From the NCBI RefSeq assembly GCF_021917145.1, contig NC_061076.1, positions 84,501 through 148,500 on the forward strand: a stretch of DNA of 64,000 bases, in the 5' to 3' direction. Each line of letters opens with the position of its first letter. The stretch's first letter is position 1. The position numbers and the translations under genes were made by a program. This DNA is from Hypomesus transpacificus. Lineage: Eukaryota; Chordata; Actinopteri; Osmeriformes; Osmeridae. Below, piece after piece: positions 1 to 27,900 of the stretch. The notes beneath the pieces were generated by a model that was given only the letters and a program-made list of their open reading frames with translations, did no database searches and had not been told where the DNA came from.

Positions 1-242
1 CATCTCAAATAACCCAAGTCGAACTGTTTCTCTCTTCAGGTTCTTCCTCTCTCAGTTGAATCCACATAATCTCTCACAGACTCCTTTCCTGTCAACCATC
101 ACAAGAACTTTACACTGCTTGGTCATCACAGACAGTTCCTTGACTGACTACCTAAACACCATCAGCATTCTGATCCCTGGTGTCCGGTGGTGCTTTCTAC
201 GCCCACTCTTCGCATGTTGCTTTCATATAAAAGCCTCCATAC

Positions 243-725
243 CTCATAGCTCCAGAGCAGGGGGCCATAGCGGTCCGTGCTGCCCACCTCCAGCCGCCCT
301 CTGGCTGGGTTGGCTCTCCTGGTGAGGGGGGCTGGCTGGTCCCACAGCCCCAGGGAGGTCAGGTCCTGGGTCAGACCGGACTGGCCGGCTTGGCGGTGCC
401 GGTGGGACAGGGGGGAGCCGGCCGCAGGGGGCCCCAGGCGAGAGGGGGAGGGGCCCCGGCCACCTCTGTTCGCCACCAGGGCACGGCTGGAGCTCTCGCT
501 GCGCCTGCCCGCCGGAGCAGCCTCAATCCTGGGGAGAGAGAGGAGAGGCCTCCCCCTCTCTGGCTCCAGCGCTGGGAGGCAGCCCAGGTGTCTGGAGGTG
601 TGGTACCTGGAGGAGGAGGAGGAGAGTCCCTGGGAAGGGAAGCTAACAGGGGGCTCGTAGGAGTGGTAGGGCCCCAGCAGGATGGGGCCTGGGCTGCATC
701 GCAGGCTGGACGAGACGCGGGACAT
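243..725 (-). CDS. coding exon of an unrecognised gene (Ser/Pro/Arg-rich)
   Basis: I do not recognise this gene. On the minus strand an acceptor (CCTATAG, exon base 757) is followed by a short leader and an ATG at 725. The frame stays open to a consensus-like donor (TATGAG/gtatgg) at 243/242, giving 161 codons in phase 0. The peptide starts MSRVSSSLRCSPGPILLG and ends GPLLWSYE. It is rich in Ser, Pro, Arg and Gly and looks disordered, with no signal peptide or membrane segment. The frame continues 27 codons past the donor to a stop, so an unspliced 187-residue version is also possible. Candidate upstream noncoding exons end at donors near 1344 and about 1028. It lies downstream of tecta in the same orientation. 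In mammals SC5D lies there, but this peptide does not look like SC5D. High GC may be keeping the frame open by chance. Confidence 0.4.
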
Positions 726-757
726 GCTGGAGGGCTGAAAGGAGCAGGGCGGAACAC

Positions 758-1778
758 CTATAGGAGAGCAAGGGTTAGGGTTCAGTCCAATCGGCTATAT
801 CATGAAAAACACTACACACACACACACACACACACACAAGCAGAACACTCACCAAATGCTCTAGTATAGTCTGCTATCCGTGTCCATATACAGGACTAGT
901 CTCTAACGCCTCAAACTACGGATGTAGAGTCTGAGCACTACAGTGGCAGTTGATGTTGCTAATGTACACGTCAAACACAGCTCAAACACATTGTAGCCTA
1001 GTCTGCGGTTGCTATAAACACACTGACCTGCTGCTGGAATAGAAAGTGACAACAGCAGTCTGTCGTTGCAATAAAACTCTATTCACGCAAGGAAAGGGCG
1101 AACACCCGGTCGGATTTACCGGCGTTAGATTTACTTAAGCCAGGTACATCGTGACAAAGAAGCTAAATCTGTCTGTAACCCTCTGCACACGTCTTCTGGA
1201 ACCGCTAAAACTCACAGCTAGACTGCACTTCCCACTTAGCTGTTGCTGTTGTTGTTCAGGTCTTAAAATATATTTAAGATACAGACGACTTTGTATAGCC
1301 TACTGTTGAGAACGTGGATGCGGTTAAAGTAACGATATCCTACCTGTCTCAGTTCTTCACGTGTCGCTCGTTCCGTCCACACAGCGGTTGTCTTGGTGAC
1401 ATGACACAGGTGAGCCCCCCCCCCCCCCCCTTTTTTTTCAAGCTCCCCAGACTGCATCGATCAATTTGGTAACGCGCTAAAAGTGTCCAGAGACAACCCA
1501 TTACTGATGTGACACTTCTTGATTTAACAATGACAGATGTTTCGCGGACAAGTCAGTGAAATCGACAAAGGAAGTATGAAGTGGCTTAATGGTGCATTTT
1601 TTCAATAAAACAATCGTTTGATACAAAGTTATGGGTTAGGATTAGTTTTAAATGACTTTGAGGGACAGGATGGGCAGTGAACTGCAGTCAACTACTGTCA
1701 AGCAAACTAATCACGTGCGCAATTCAAAGGAAAAAAAGAAAAATGCGTATACTTCGACATATTATGAGAACTGTTCAG
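758..1778 (-). promoter_or_regulatory. probable promoter and 5' noncoding region of the left-hand gene
   Basis: There is no coding exon here. Reading the minus strand, a good donor (GACAG/gtagga) ends a possible noncoding exon at 1344, and another (GCAG/gtcagt) lies near 1028. Both could splice to the acceptor at 758. A CACGTG E-box lies near 1358. A (CA)n run sits at about 813-838, and a C10/T8 homopolymer tract at about 1417-1438. Transcription start and exon use are inference only. Confidence 0.3.
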
Positions 1779-3004
1779 TTTATTTCCGTGCTTTTCTGAC
1801 ATACGACAGTAACTCTCAAATGAAGTGAATACTCAGATGTTGCTATGGGTCACTTATACGATCCAAAGAGCTTATAACAAATGCATCACATACAGTATCA
1901 TATAAAAAGAATCATATCAATTTAAACTGTACATTTTGTACATAGTGAAAATGTAACAAGATGTCCCCAAACAACTCTCAATGGAATAGCGCACACTTTT
2001 TGATGACATGCAAACCTTGCTCTTGTCAGGGTTAGAGGCAGGGACAGGGTTAGAGGCAGGGGAAGAGTCAAGGGTTAGAGGCAGGGAAGGGATTGGGCAG
2101 GGTTAGACGGAGGGCAGGGTAGAGGCAGGGGCAGGGTAGGGACAGGTAAATGCAGGGGTAGGGTGAAGGCAGTATCTGCACAAATAGGAGGGCCATACCA
2201 CAACTGAGTCTCTGTCAATGATGTGCAATATAATCAAGATCAATTAAAAACGTTATTCACCTGTTATTCTGGATAATTAAGAAATAAGTACAAAATAAAA
2301 AACACTTTGGTATGGGGACTAGATAGAATGGCAATCAAAAAGAATTGGCTTGGTAACATCTGAATGACTTTCTGTTCTGCACATCTTAAAAGATAAAAAT
2401 GATGAGATTACAAAAAATATGTGGTGAATGTAATACCAACAAACTCATCCACTTGCACACAGGGTGAGAAAGGATGATTGTGGTCAATTCACAACCGTTT
2501 CTGACATCACACATAAATAAGAATTTCATACAGAAGATCAGGATTTCCATCTAAGGCCAAAGCAGGACAAGCTAAACCTTTCTAAACATGCTCTGCATCT
2601 ACAATCATTTCTACAGCCGTTTTGTGGAGTATACCATTGCTCATCTGGATGGCTACATTCTACATGAGTAAAAATGTCTTTAGAAGGATTCTCCCCATAT
2701 GATCCAGGGGGGCTGTTAGGCCTGGGCACTGCTTACTGCACGCGCTCAGAGCTGCAGCTGGCCTCTTCAGGAAGTGAGAGGAAGCAGGAAGTGAGAGGAA
2801 GAGTAGGAAGTGAGAGGGACCAGGAAGTGAGAAGAAACAGGAAGTGAGAAGAAACAGGAAGTGAGATCAAAGAAGGGTGCAGGAAGTAAGAGGGAGTACG
2901 AAGTGATCATGTCGTCAGCTCCTCTACATTCAACATTCACTTGTGCTCCACATCTCTCTCCTCCTGGTGCATCTCTGTTTCCACGGCTGCCTGCCGCCCT
3001 GGGG
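1779..3004 (-). other. tecta: probable 3' untranslated region of tecta
   Basis: This stretch follows the tecta stop codon and holds no convincing frame. It is AT-rich with short G-rich repeats. A TTTATT on the plus strand (AATAAA on the minus strand) at 1779-1784 is the best poly(A) signal candidate before the next gene. It contains two minisatellite-like stretches, a GGGTTAGAGGCAGG type at about 2030-2170 and an AGGAAGTGAGAGGAAG type at about 2768-2890. The 3' end is inferred, not shown. Confidence 0.35.
2768..2890. repeat. GGAAGTGAGA-type minisatellite
   Basis: About six degenerate copies of a 17-22 bp unit (AGGAAGTGAGAGGAAGC and variants) stand in tandem just below the tecta stop codon, within the presumed 3' UTR. 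Each unit carries a GGAAGT core, which resembles an ETS-factor site, but nothing else supports a regulatory role. Confidence 0.6.
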
Positions 3005-17690
<14,686 letters not shown>

Positions 17691-19099
17691 CCTGGGGGGA
17701 GAAACAGAGAGGGAGAGAAGATGGCCAGATGGATGGAGCATCACTCGAGAGCCTGCTGTGCCACTCAGGAAGAGGAGGCACTTCAGATGCCACATCGGGC
17801 TGCACTGTACTATATCATTTTGAGATGTTATCATTGCATTGTAGCTCTGTACTGTGCCTGGTAGCTGAGATTAAGACAAACTTTATTGTCCTTAACTTCA
17901 GTGGGGTGTAGGGCTGTGTTAGGTGTAGGGCTATGTGGGGTGTAGGGCCAATTGTAAATGCCAAAGGGTAAAAGTGAGTCACGGCCAGTTTCTCATAAAA
18001 CGACGCAGACAAGAGCAGGGCTCCAGCGCTCCAGAGGGCCAGAGGGCCTTACGACACATAACTGCTTTAAGATCCGTCTCCCTGTTGTCCCCCAGGACCC
18101 CCGGCCCCAACCCCTCGCCCCAGCACTGTTAGACGAGCCCTGAAAAGACCCCATTATGCCGTTAGGAACAATGTGGGAGGATCACATTCGCCTTGCGACT
18201 CCCGTGTGAGTTCACCATGGAAGGGTCCTCCTGGTGCCAGGGTTCCCCCGCCCCCCAGCCCCACTCCCCTTCACCCTCAGAGACCCAGCTTGCCTGGGAC
18301 CTCATTACCACCTCTGTTTAAGAGCCTTGTTGCCCAGGAGGGGGCGGAGGGGCCTTGTGGCACCAAGGGGGGGGGGGGCATTAACAGAGGGCCGCTAATG
18401 GCTTTAATCGAGCACGTGAGGGTGCCAGGACCCCCGGGAGGCTGATAGTCTTGGATAGCTGCCCATGGCCGAGCCTGAACATAAAGCCAAGTGGACGGAC
18501 TAGACGGCTGATGTGGATTAGGGTGATGAGGAACGTGCTGTAGTTAGACTCTCCTCATCCTCTCTGCCTCCTCTGCGGCTGATGTTTCAGTTCAGCTGTT
18601 CGGTGGAATGTTAATCCACTGGTAATTTGCATACGGAATAAAGCATTCCAACTCCAGTTCACCTCATAGGTGATGAGATTAGATTAGATTATTCCATTTA
18701 TAAAACAGTTCTTTTTAACAAGATATATCTCTGAAATGCTTCGCAGCAACGTCAAGTCAATCCAGTATTTCTCTCTCAAATCTTCACGTCTTTTAAGTAG
18801 TTTGATGACCTAATGAGCTGGGGTTAGGTGACTGTAGATTATCATGCTAAAGTCATCAACCAGGCAGCACAGATTAGCAGCAATGCTCAGATTAGCACTA
18901 CACCTGGTCTGACTGCTTCAGATTGGCACCACAGTTGGTGTGACTGTTTCAGATTAGCACCAACGCTGTAGCCACATTTGATCTGACAGGCATTGAGCCA
19001 GGCGTGTTGCAGAGCCATTTAGATAAACGCCATTGTCTAACACAAAGGCCCCTGGTAACAGACTCTCTCCAGAGACGTCGATGAGCAAGACAGTCCTAC

Positions 19100-19205
19100 A
19101 AAACACAGGAAGGTCTTCATCTGGCAGACGCTCTAAACTGACAGACAGGAGCGGATTCAAACCTGCGATGTTCATCTGTAGTCAGTTCATCTGTTCCCTG
19201 AGCTA
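19100..19205 (-). mobile_element. decayed tRNA-derived SINE remnant
   Basis: On the minus strand GGTTTGAATCC (a pol III B-box match) is followed by AGAGCGTCTGCCAGATGA, which resembles the tail of fish tRNA-derived SINEs. An upstream TTAGCTCAGGGAACAG could be the A-box region. The element is short and degenerate. Confidence 0.4.
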
Positions 19206-20405
19206 AACCCATCCTAATGATCTTCATCATAGCTGTACACATCCCCACATAAAATGAAGGGCAGCCTATCAACCAACAGTTACAGGAGGTAACACAAAGG
19301 CAGAGTGAACTGTTAAAGAATATCCTATTAACTGCTCATATTAATTTGGTGAATAAAACAAGAAATCACAAACATATATCCAGCAAGGACACCCATCTTT
19401 CTCTAGCTGTAACCAGTGTCACAAAAGCCAACATGACACAAAACATACAATATTACGGTGTCACATACTAAATGACAGTGTTACATACTAAATGACGGTG
19501 TTACATATTACATTATAGTGCTATCAGAAGGCTTTTCTGTCCTGTCAGCTGCGTTTTCCAGCTGCGCTTCTGTCACGCATCGCATTCTCTCACACAGGTA
19601 GGAGAAACCTGGCTCGTTATGAGCTCCAGGTGCCTTCACCTGTCCATGGGTGGTGCACCTGCCTGACAGAAACACACAGAAGCAGACAGAAGCAGACAGA
19701 CAGACAGACGGACGGATGGAGAGACAACTCACCTGCTTTCAGTACACACACATGCAGCGCCTCACCACGTTCACCAGCCTGCCTCCAGTACACAGCTAGC
19801 TTCCATCCAACAGGGAAACATCCAGAGTTTAAAAGGGGTGAAGGAGGACTGAGGGGAAGGTGGTTGAGCCGATGAGAGGGGAGGGGGGAGGAGGAGGGGG
19901 GTCTCAGCAGTGGAACACTTCCTCGTCCACTTACGCAGGATTACAGTTAATAACCGGTCCCAGAAAGAGACAAAAGTCCTCGCCCAGGGCGTCCGCGGGA
20001 TTTGAAACAAGCAGCGAGAGGTTTCCTTCTCAGTGGACACAGGGCAGCCCGTGTGGAAGCTTGGGTAGAGAGGCTGGTGCTCACTTCACCAGGGGGGTAG
20101 TGTTCAACTTAATCTGAGATCCGTGTTTGGGGAGAGGGTTGGTGGATAGGGTGGGGAACAGAGTGAACGGAGAGAGAGAGGGAGAGAGACTATGTAGGAC
20201 AAAGAGAGAGAGACGGAGAGGGGGGAACTATGTAGCATAGAGAGAGGCTGTGTCTGAGTGAGAGAGAGACTGTAAGAGAGATAGGGTAAGAGAGATAGGC
20301 TGTAGGAGAGAGTGGGAGAGAGGGATAGAGATTATGTAGGAGAAAGAGGGACCGACTATGTAGCATAGAGATAAAGGGAGAGAGGGACTATGTAGACACC
20401 TATGT

Positions 20406-20557
<152 letters not shown>

Positions 20558-22195
20558 CTATGTAGGAGAGAGTGAAAAAGACAGAGGGAGAGAGTGAGAG
20601 GAGAAAGACTATTAGATGAAGTGGGGGGAGAGTGAATAAAGAAAAGCTCTGGAAATGGACAAACAATAAAGGTAAACACTGCTAATAGATAGTATCTTCC
20701 CCCAGGCAGAGGGTGAGACGGTGTGTGTAGAGTGAGTCTTGAGGCAGGTGTATACAGGTGTGTGTGAACAGTGTGTGCAGATGTCCACTCTGTACAGCTT
20801 TCCAACTGAGCGCTCCGACAAGTCAAAGCAATGCATTATGGGGCATTTATTGACAAAAAACAGAGAGAGAGAGAGACACACACTAAAACCCTGGTTTTCA
20901 AAGACCTGGGCGGATAGAATTACAGAATTAACATGAGTCACTTTGGATCCACTGTGACTTTCCTTTAATTAGAGACCTCCTTATGGACTCACAACACACT
21001 TCATTACCATAGATCCTGGAGAGATTAGGGTGGGGAAATCACAGGTGGATCCATGCCGATAGCGTCTGGGAAGGAGAAGAGAGTCAGGCGGGTCTTTGTC
21101 AAGGTAAGGACAGTGGAGTAACTAGAGAGGGCGGGGTGGGACGCGTGAAAGGCTGTGGACCCTGGTCTCCTATTGACCAGTGAAGGAGGTCTCAGTGGAG
21201 GATTCTTTTACACCTCTCAGGCCTTGTTGTGTAAATGCACACATGCTCTTAACCCACTGGTGAAAGAGAGACACGCACAAAGGGAGACAAAAAAAACAAC
21301 ACGATCCCAGCAGGACAGAATCATCTCGTTCCGGAGACAGCGTTTTTCGGGAAGGCGATGAGGATGGAGAAGTGAGGGAGATTGAGATGAGACGATAGTC
21401 GTGATTTCTCCCTTCTCTTCCCACTCGCAAACAAAACAATTCTTCAGGCACCTGGTACTGAAAGCCTGACTGTGTCTCTCCTGCTGGTTTGGGGCGAGTC
21501 ACTGGGAATGGGGACAGGTTTGCGTAATACTGGACCAAATGGGTTCAGAGGAACCGAGCACACGAGGACAGGTCTGGAGAGACCGTGGTTTGAGATGTTA
21601 TAAAATCGTGAAAGAAAAAACTAAAACCGTCACTGACAAAGCTGAATGAACTCTTGCTCCTCAACAGGGTACGGTACTGAGGTAGCTGAGGCAGGAACGT
21701 TTCAGGGGACCAAAGGCAGAAGCCAACGAGACCACCTCTAAAACAACGTCCAGAGGAGGATTTCAGGTGAGGTTAGTTTGACAGTCATCCAATCCCGTCA
21801 GACGACAGCTCCATATCAGTCGTCCGACTTCCCCTCTCTGCCCAGCAGTTGGCCGTGTCCTGCCCTCATCTCCTCGCTCCACAATGAAGAACCTCCTTCT
21901 CGTAACCCAAAACTCCTCCTCCCAATGACTCGGATGGGAACACAATGAGGTCCGTTCAGCCCTGGCTGCCCCTTGCTACAGCTCCATAAAGCAGCAGGCC
22001 AGATCAGGATACAGGCTGCCCAGACCAAGATTGGGTGGGGGACAAGATTTCAGGGAGGCACTGGAACAGCTCCCCCTGTCACCCTCCAGCCTCAGTCTGA
22101 CCTCCAATGGGGGCACACCCTTCTTCACCCTACGGGCCAGGGAAACATACTGGTAGAGTCCAAGTTTATAGTTCAGGTCACTGGTTCAGGTCTTG

Positions 22196-22330
22196 ACGCA
22201 GAAGATGCCCGTGTGGTCCACTTCCTGTCTGTATGGTCTACTTCCTGCCTGTGTGGTTCAGTTCCTGTCTGAGGGGTCAACTTCCTGTCTGGGGGGTCCA
22301 CTTCCTGTCTGGTGGGTCCACTTCCTGTTT
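22196..22330. repeat. GGTCCACTTCCTGTCTG tandem repeat
   Basis: Seven degenerate copies of a 19-20 bp unit containing ACTTCCTG, an ETS-type core on the minus strand (CAGGAAGT). It stands in intergenic DNA between tecta and tbcel. Regulatory meaning is unproven. Confidence 0.65.
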
Positions 22331-24920
22331 AGAATGAGTGGAGGAAGGAGGAGAAACTGTTGGCACCTCAAGCACCATTTAGTAAACATTCGAAGAACTG
22401 GAATTTCTCCCAACAGAAGAATAACGCTTAAAGGAGAACTTATACTGACGAAAAGTAAGTGAAGACACACTCACACCTACAAAGGAAGACACGGGTAGAA
22501 CGGCCATTGAATCAAGAGGGCAGACGACTTCATCGTCAGACAACTCACCTTACACAGGTGAAAGCCAAACAGAGAAAGGGGCTTTCTATTCCAGCAGACC
22601 AAAGCATGGCATGACATCATATACGTCTGTGAATCGGAAACCACAGAAGTCACCTGTAGGAGGGGAAACTTTGACCCCACTCTGTGCATTCCATTTTCGG
22701 GATTCGAGAAGTACATTCGTGGCTAATATGAAACCTCTAATGGGCTCTGAGCTGCAGTTAACACCGCAAATCGGGATCGCGTTTCCCAGGGTCATGCTGA
22801 GAAGGGGTCTGAGGCAGGGGGAGGTGTCGGTCTCTCAGATATACCCCTCAGATATCAGGATTAGACTCTGACGAGAGGAGACCACGGAGGGGCTGTCCCA
22901 GTAACCAGGCACCTGACACGCATGGAATGGAGACGTAGCTGCCTCTTTAACACATGCATACCACGAAGACAACAGACAGGCTGTCTGCGCTAGCTAGCTA
23001 GCTGCTGAATATCAAACTATGAGTTGTACATGCTAGCTAGCTGCTACCAAACAAACCCAAAATAATGTTTGTGCAATCTGCTGTAGCCTATACTCCAAAA
23101 TAACACAACATAATGTCTGCACTTGCTAGCGGCTGAATATATCAAACTAAAAACATACTGTTATGTTAAAAACATACATTATTTTCATTCTACCCAAATA
23201 CATATTCTGTAGCCATGGCACAGTGTACAGTATACTTTTATATTGTTTATTTAACTTTCATTTGACCAGTCAGGTCCATAAAAAAAAAAATCTTATTTAC
23301 AACATGGTCTGTCAAGAAGCAACATGTAAGCCTATAGGCCTATAACCGTGATTCCCTAAAACTAGTAAAAAACTTAAAACTAGTTACCGTTTGATACTTA
23401 TTAAATTAAAATAACTGCTGAAAGCAACATAGCTACATATAAGGTACAGTATTGCCTCTGTATTACAGGTAATACAGTATTACCCCTTAACAAAATAGAT
23501 TTAGACATATAGGCCTATATCTGAATATCGTCTTTCAGCGTGGCGGTGGTGACAATTCATCCACCAGCGATGTTTAAACTACTACTGTTATTACAATCAT
23601 TACGGATGCTAGTCTGTGGCCTAGCAGTAGTCTGTTCTGCATATCTAGTAATGGTGAATAAAATAACCTTATGTTTTAACAGTGCATGTTAAATATATCA
23701 GAAAGGTGAATATAGCCTATGTGCTACTCTTTATCACATCCGATTCAATGACGGTAGCCTAACTTAACATCGCGTAAAACCAATGATATCTCAAACATTT
23801 TACCATTTTAATCCCACATAAAATTGACACACCCATATAGTAAATAAGGGTCCACTACTAAGAATATTTCCACATACAAACACTTAGAAATCAACACCGA
23901 ATAATTACCTAAAACGAAGAGTGGGCTAGTAATTTAACCACAGCAGATACCAGATCAATGGTACTTGGTTAAGAAGAACAACATAGGCTTAAAAGTAACA
24001 CCAGATAAATAAACCTTTTTTCCCATTTTAAGATGTAAGTTAAAAGGAGAGAGGTGGAAGTTGGGTGAGCGATGGGTGTTGGGTTAAAGGGGGGGTGAGA
24101 GAGAGGGGAAGGTGAGGAGGTGTTGGGTAACTCAGTCGGATGTTAGGGTGGGAGAGGTGTGGAGGTTCAGGGCAGCAGGCTGGTGGGTGAACTTATTGTA
24201 ATCTAAGCAGGGGGGGAAGTGGCTGTGTCACAGCGGCCGGTGTGGGGTTACTGTACAGGTGGGGTCTCCCCACCACGTCAGCAGGGGCGGAGAGCTGCTC
24301 TATTCATGGGAAGACAGAGAGCAGGAGACCTCAAGCAACATGAGTGCCAACTCCCTTTTCTCTCTCGCACCCTTTTAACCTTTCCACCTCTTTCCCTCCC
24401 CCCTTTAACCTCACCCCTCTCTTTCTCTTGCCCCCTTCAACCTCACCCCTCTATCACCCTCCCCTCTCACCCCTCTCCCACTCTTGTCTCCGGGGCTGGT
24501 TGGCTTCCTGAGTTGAGGTCAATGCTGTCTGGTGGTCTCTGTTCTCCAGTCCTTTTAACAACACCTGATAGGAGACTCCTTTACTCTGGCCCTTGTGAGG
24601 TCAACTCCCAGGTTATCTCAGGACATCTCTCATTTGGTCTCATGTCATCTGAGCCAGAAGAAGGAAAACTGTATAAAAACTTAAACTCAGATCTCTGGTA
24701 AAACACTTACTATGAGTATATTGTCAGTCTGTCACATTAAGCAGTTTCTTTATGAAACTTCCACCTTGTTTAAAACCCTTGTTTAAAGGAGAGTACGGAC
24801 CATGCAAAACCACAACACTCATGAAAAAAAAAAAAAAAAGTAATCTCATAAAAATCTTATTCAGTAGCAGTTTAGTCAGTATTCACAAGGACCCAGGAAG
24901 TGGAGAGACTATGGGGGGGT

Positions 24921-27900
24921 CTACGAGGACCCAGAGGAGGTGGAGCGTGTCTTCAGTTTGGGAACCACCAGGATCTCGTCTCCGTCCTGCATGCTATAGG
25001 AGTGGAGTGCCCTGGACCCGTATTTCATCTCCTCTGGGCCGAAGGAGCCCAGTAGCTCCCTGCTGATGTAGAAGAGGCGCATGCCGTTAACGGGCAGCTG
25101 GACCAGTGCTTTCAGCTCTTTCTTGAGGTCGGCCACCGTCTGCTCCATCCTCAAGCTGAGCTGCTCCACCTGTTCGCCCCAGCGCACATCCACCTGGGCA
25201 CAGCGTGGGCTCAGGTCCACCTCCACCAGGGGGGCCAAGCGGCCATACTTCGCCACCAGGCTGTGGTACCTGAGGGTGGGGCGGGGGCGGGTGTTAGATC
25301 TTTGAAGGTGGGTCATTTTTAAGAAACTGAAGAGATTTGTGATTTCATCTCCTTCAGAGCAGAAAAAGAAGAAAGTTAACCCTAACTTTTTTACGAAACA
25401 GCGGAAAATAAACTAATTGGTGGGAAAACAAACAAAACATATATATACTAGCAGGAATGAATAAAAATATTACGTAACATTATTTGTTCTCATTAATCTA
25501 TCTTTCTACTTTAAGGATGAAAGTTTGTATACCAGACCATGATAAGATGGTGAAATGAACGACTGTTGATGAGTTATATAATATGGTGCCCGATCAAATA
25601 CACACCTATGTGTGTGTGTGTGTGTGTGAGAGTGAGTGTAGTAATAGCCAGCGTACACGGCCAACACTGCAGTCTCTCTGCCGTGAGAAAGACGCCCCAT
25701 GGGAAAGCAGGGGTACCGATAAGCCATCAAGAACAATTAAATAAAAAAGCCTTCGCTTTCAAAAGGTACTGTAACAGCTGGACCAATCAAAGCAATTTCC
25801 CCTTCCCTCCCCGAGAAGCCGTCCCACAAAGCCATGTCCCTGGCCAGGGTTTCAGTCTGGCCCACAGGCCTCACTTGGGAATTCCACTTCGGGTCCACAC
25901 AACACACAAAGTCCCATTCTGTAAGGAGCCATTTTGCTCAAAAGGTCGGATTTAAATGTGCTAACTGCACGTATACTAAATAACATTGCTGCTGATAACG
26001 CAGGTATCCCCAAATGCCGTTTGTAAGTGTGTTGGCGTAGGAGGCCTGTGGCATTATGGGCCGTTCTCTCCAAACAGACGCCAGCTCTGGGGCTCGCTCA
26101 TATCTAGCCTAGATCTCTCGTCCTATCGTCTGTTGTTTCATCCTGGCTGTCTCTCTCTCCCTCTCTCCTTTAATCCACTGTTTAAAAGATGGAGCACTAA
26201 AAGGTTGTTGATTTCCTCCTCTCTCTCCCCCCCTGTCCCTCTCTCTCTCTCTTTTTCATTACCCCTGATCCCCCATTTCTATAAGTCATTCTGTTCATTT
26301 CCAGTTTGCCAGTTCTGTCCTCGTGTCTGGGCGTGTAGGGCTGGCAGGCCTGTAGGTACCTTTCCATACACACACACACACACAACCTAACACACACCAC
26401 CAGCTCCAACACACACTCATCCCCAACACACACCCACACATGCATTGATGTGAGGTAGAGAGAGTGCAAGAGAGTGAGGGAGAGAGTGAAAGAGAGAGTG
26501 AGAGGGAGAGAGAGTGAGAGTGAGAGAGGAAAGGTACATCAAAAAATCAACCTGTTACCTTGTGTATCGGTTTTCCGATCGGAGTATTCCCGGCACAAAG
26601 GACTCATTGAGTGGGGAGAGACTGGCTGCATTGTGTCTCTGACCCTAACCCTCAGTGATACATACACAGACTAGCAGCATTGTGTCTTCCAAAGGTTAGT
26701 TTCCCCAGTCAGGGACCACACTTCACCCATCAATACCCAATATACCTCCCCGAATGCTGCTAAGGTCAACACCTCCCACATGCTGAGACGGTCAACACCT
26801 CCAACCAGGCACCCCAAACCAGAGGCCTTCCCCAAAGTTATGGTTGTAAGACTTCCAGATCTTGTTAGTAGGTTTCTGATGGACAGTTTTAACATGACCA
26901 TGGATGTTAGTTGTACTGTCATCTCATAGCTGCACTGTTACACTAAGTTTATCCTGAGACACAAGGCCTCACCAGATCATTAGACATGGGAGATTCTTGT
27001 TTTGTAAGAATCACTCTTAAAAGTAATTTTAAAACCACGCTGAAAATGGTTGAGGACCATTTTTAAAATGTATATAATGTGTAATATGTGAGTGTACATC
27101 TATGTATGAATGTATTTATATACCTATGCATGTGGGGCAGATGGCTGAGCGGTTAGGGAATCGGGTTATCTAACAGAAGGTTGCCAGTTTGATTCCCGGC
27201 CAGGCGAAATGACGTTGTGTCCACTTCACCCTACTTGCCTCGGGGGAATGTCCCTGTACTTACTGTAAGTCGCTCTGGATAAGAGCATCTGCTAAATGAC
27301 TACATGTAAATTGTGTGTTTGTGTGAGAGGTACCTCTGAGGCAGCTCCTCCTCAGGACAGTCCAGGTAGTGTCTGATGAAGAACCGTTCTGCGTCCTCCC
27401 TCTCCCCGTCGGTCACGACGCTGCCGTTTAGCACAGACACCGTGGGCAGCCTGCGAGGGGTCAAAGGTCACCAGGCTCAGCTTCTACATATAGGTCTGGC
27501 CACGCAGATCAGAGGTGCTCATACAAGGACAGTAAACTAAGAACAGAAGGACCTTGTGGGGACATTCCTTAGGCCCTACAATTTAACATGCTATTTCTAG
27601 AGGGTGATGGAGGGGAAGGGGGGGGGGGGGGGGTTGGAAATTAGTTTTAGGGTTGGAGTTGGGGACAGCACCATTTTGAAAGGGAATTGCGAATTGTCGA
27701 TCCTCACTAGGATAGTCAAACAAACCTGTGTAGTGTGTGTGTGTGTGTGGTGTAGTGTGTGTCTCTCACTGTGCCACTATGAGGCTGCGTCTCTCTGTGT
27801 CGGAGTAGGGTTGCAGCAGAGGGATCCCCATCAGCCTGACCTCCTCTAGCTTCGGGAAGAACAGAAGTCTCCCGATGTCCTCCCAGCTACTTAGCCCTGC

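Noticed and set aside
24219-24701. 160-codon plus-strand frame between tecta and tbcel
   Set aside because: Low-complexity pyrimidine-rich sequence with no family resemblance and no splice context.
27133-27210. tRNA gene
   Set aside because: A- and B-box-like motifs are present, but no cloverleaf closes and the SINE body and tail follow directly.
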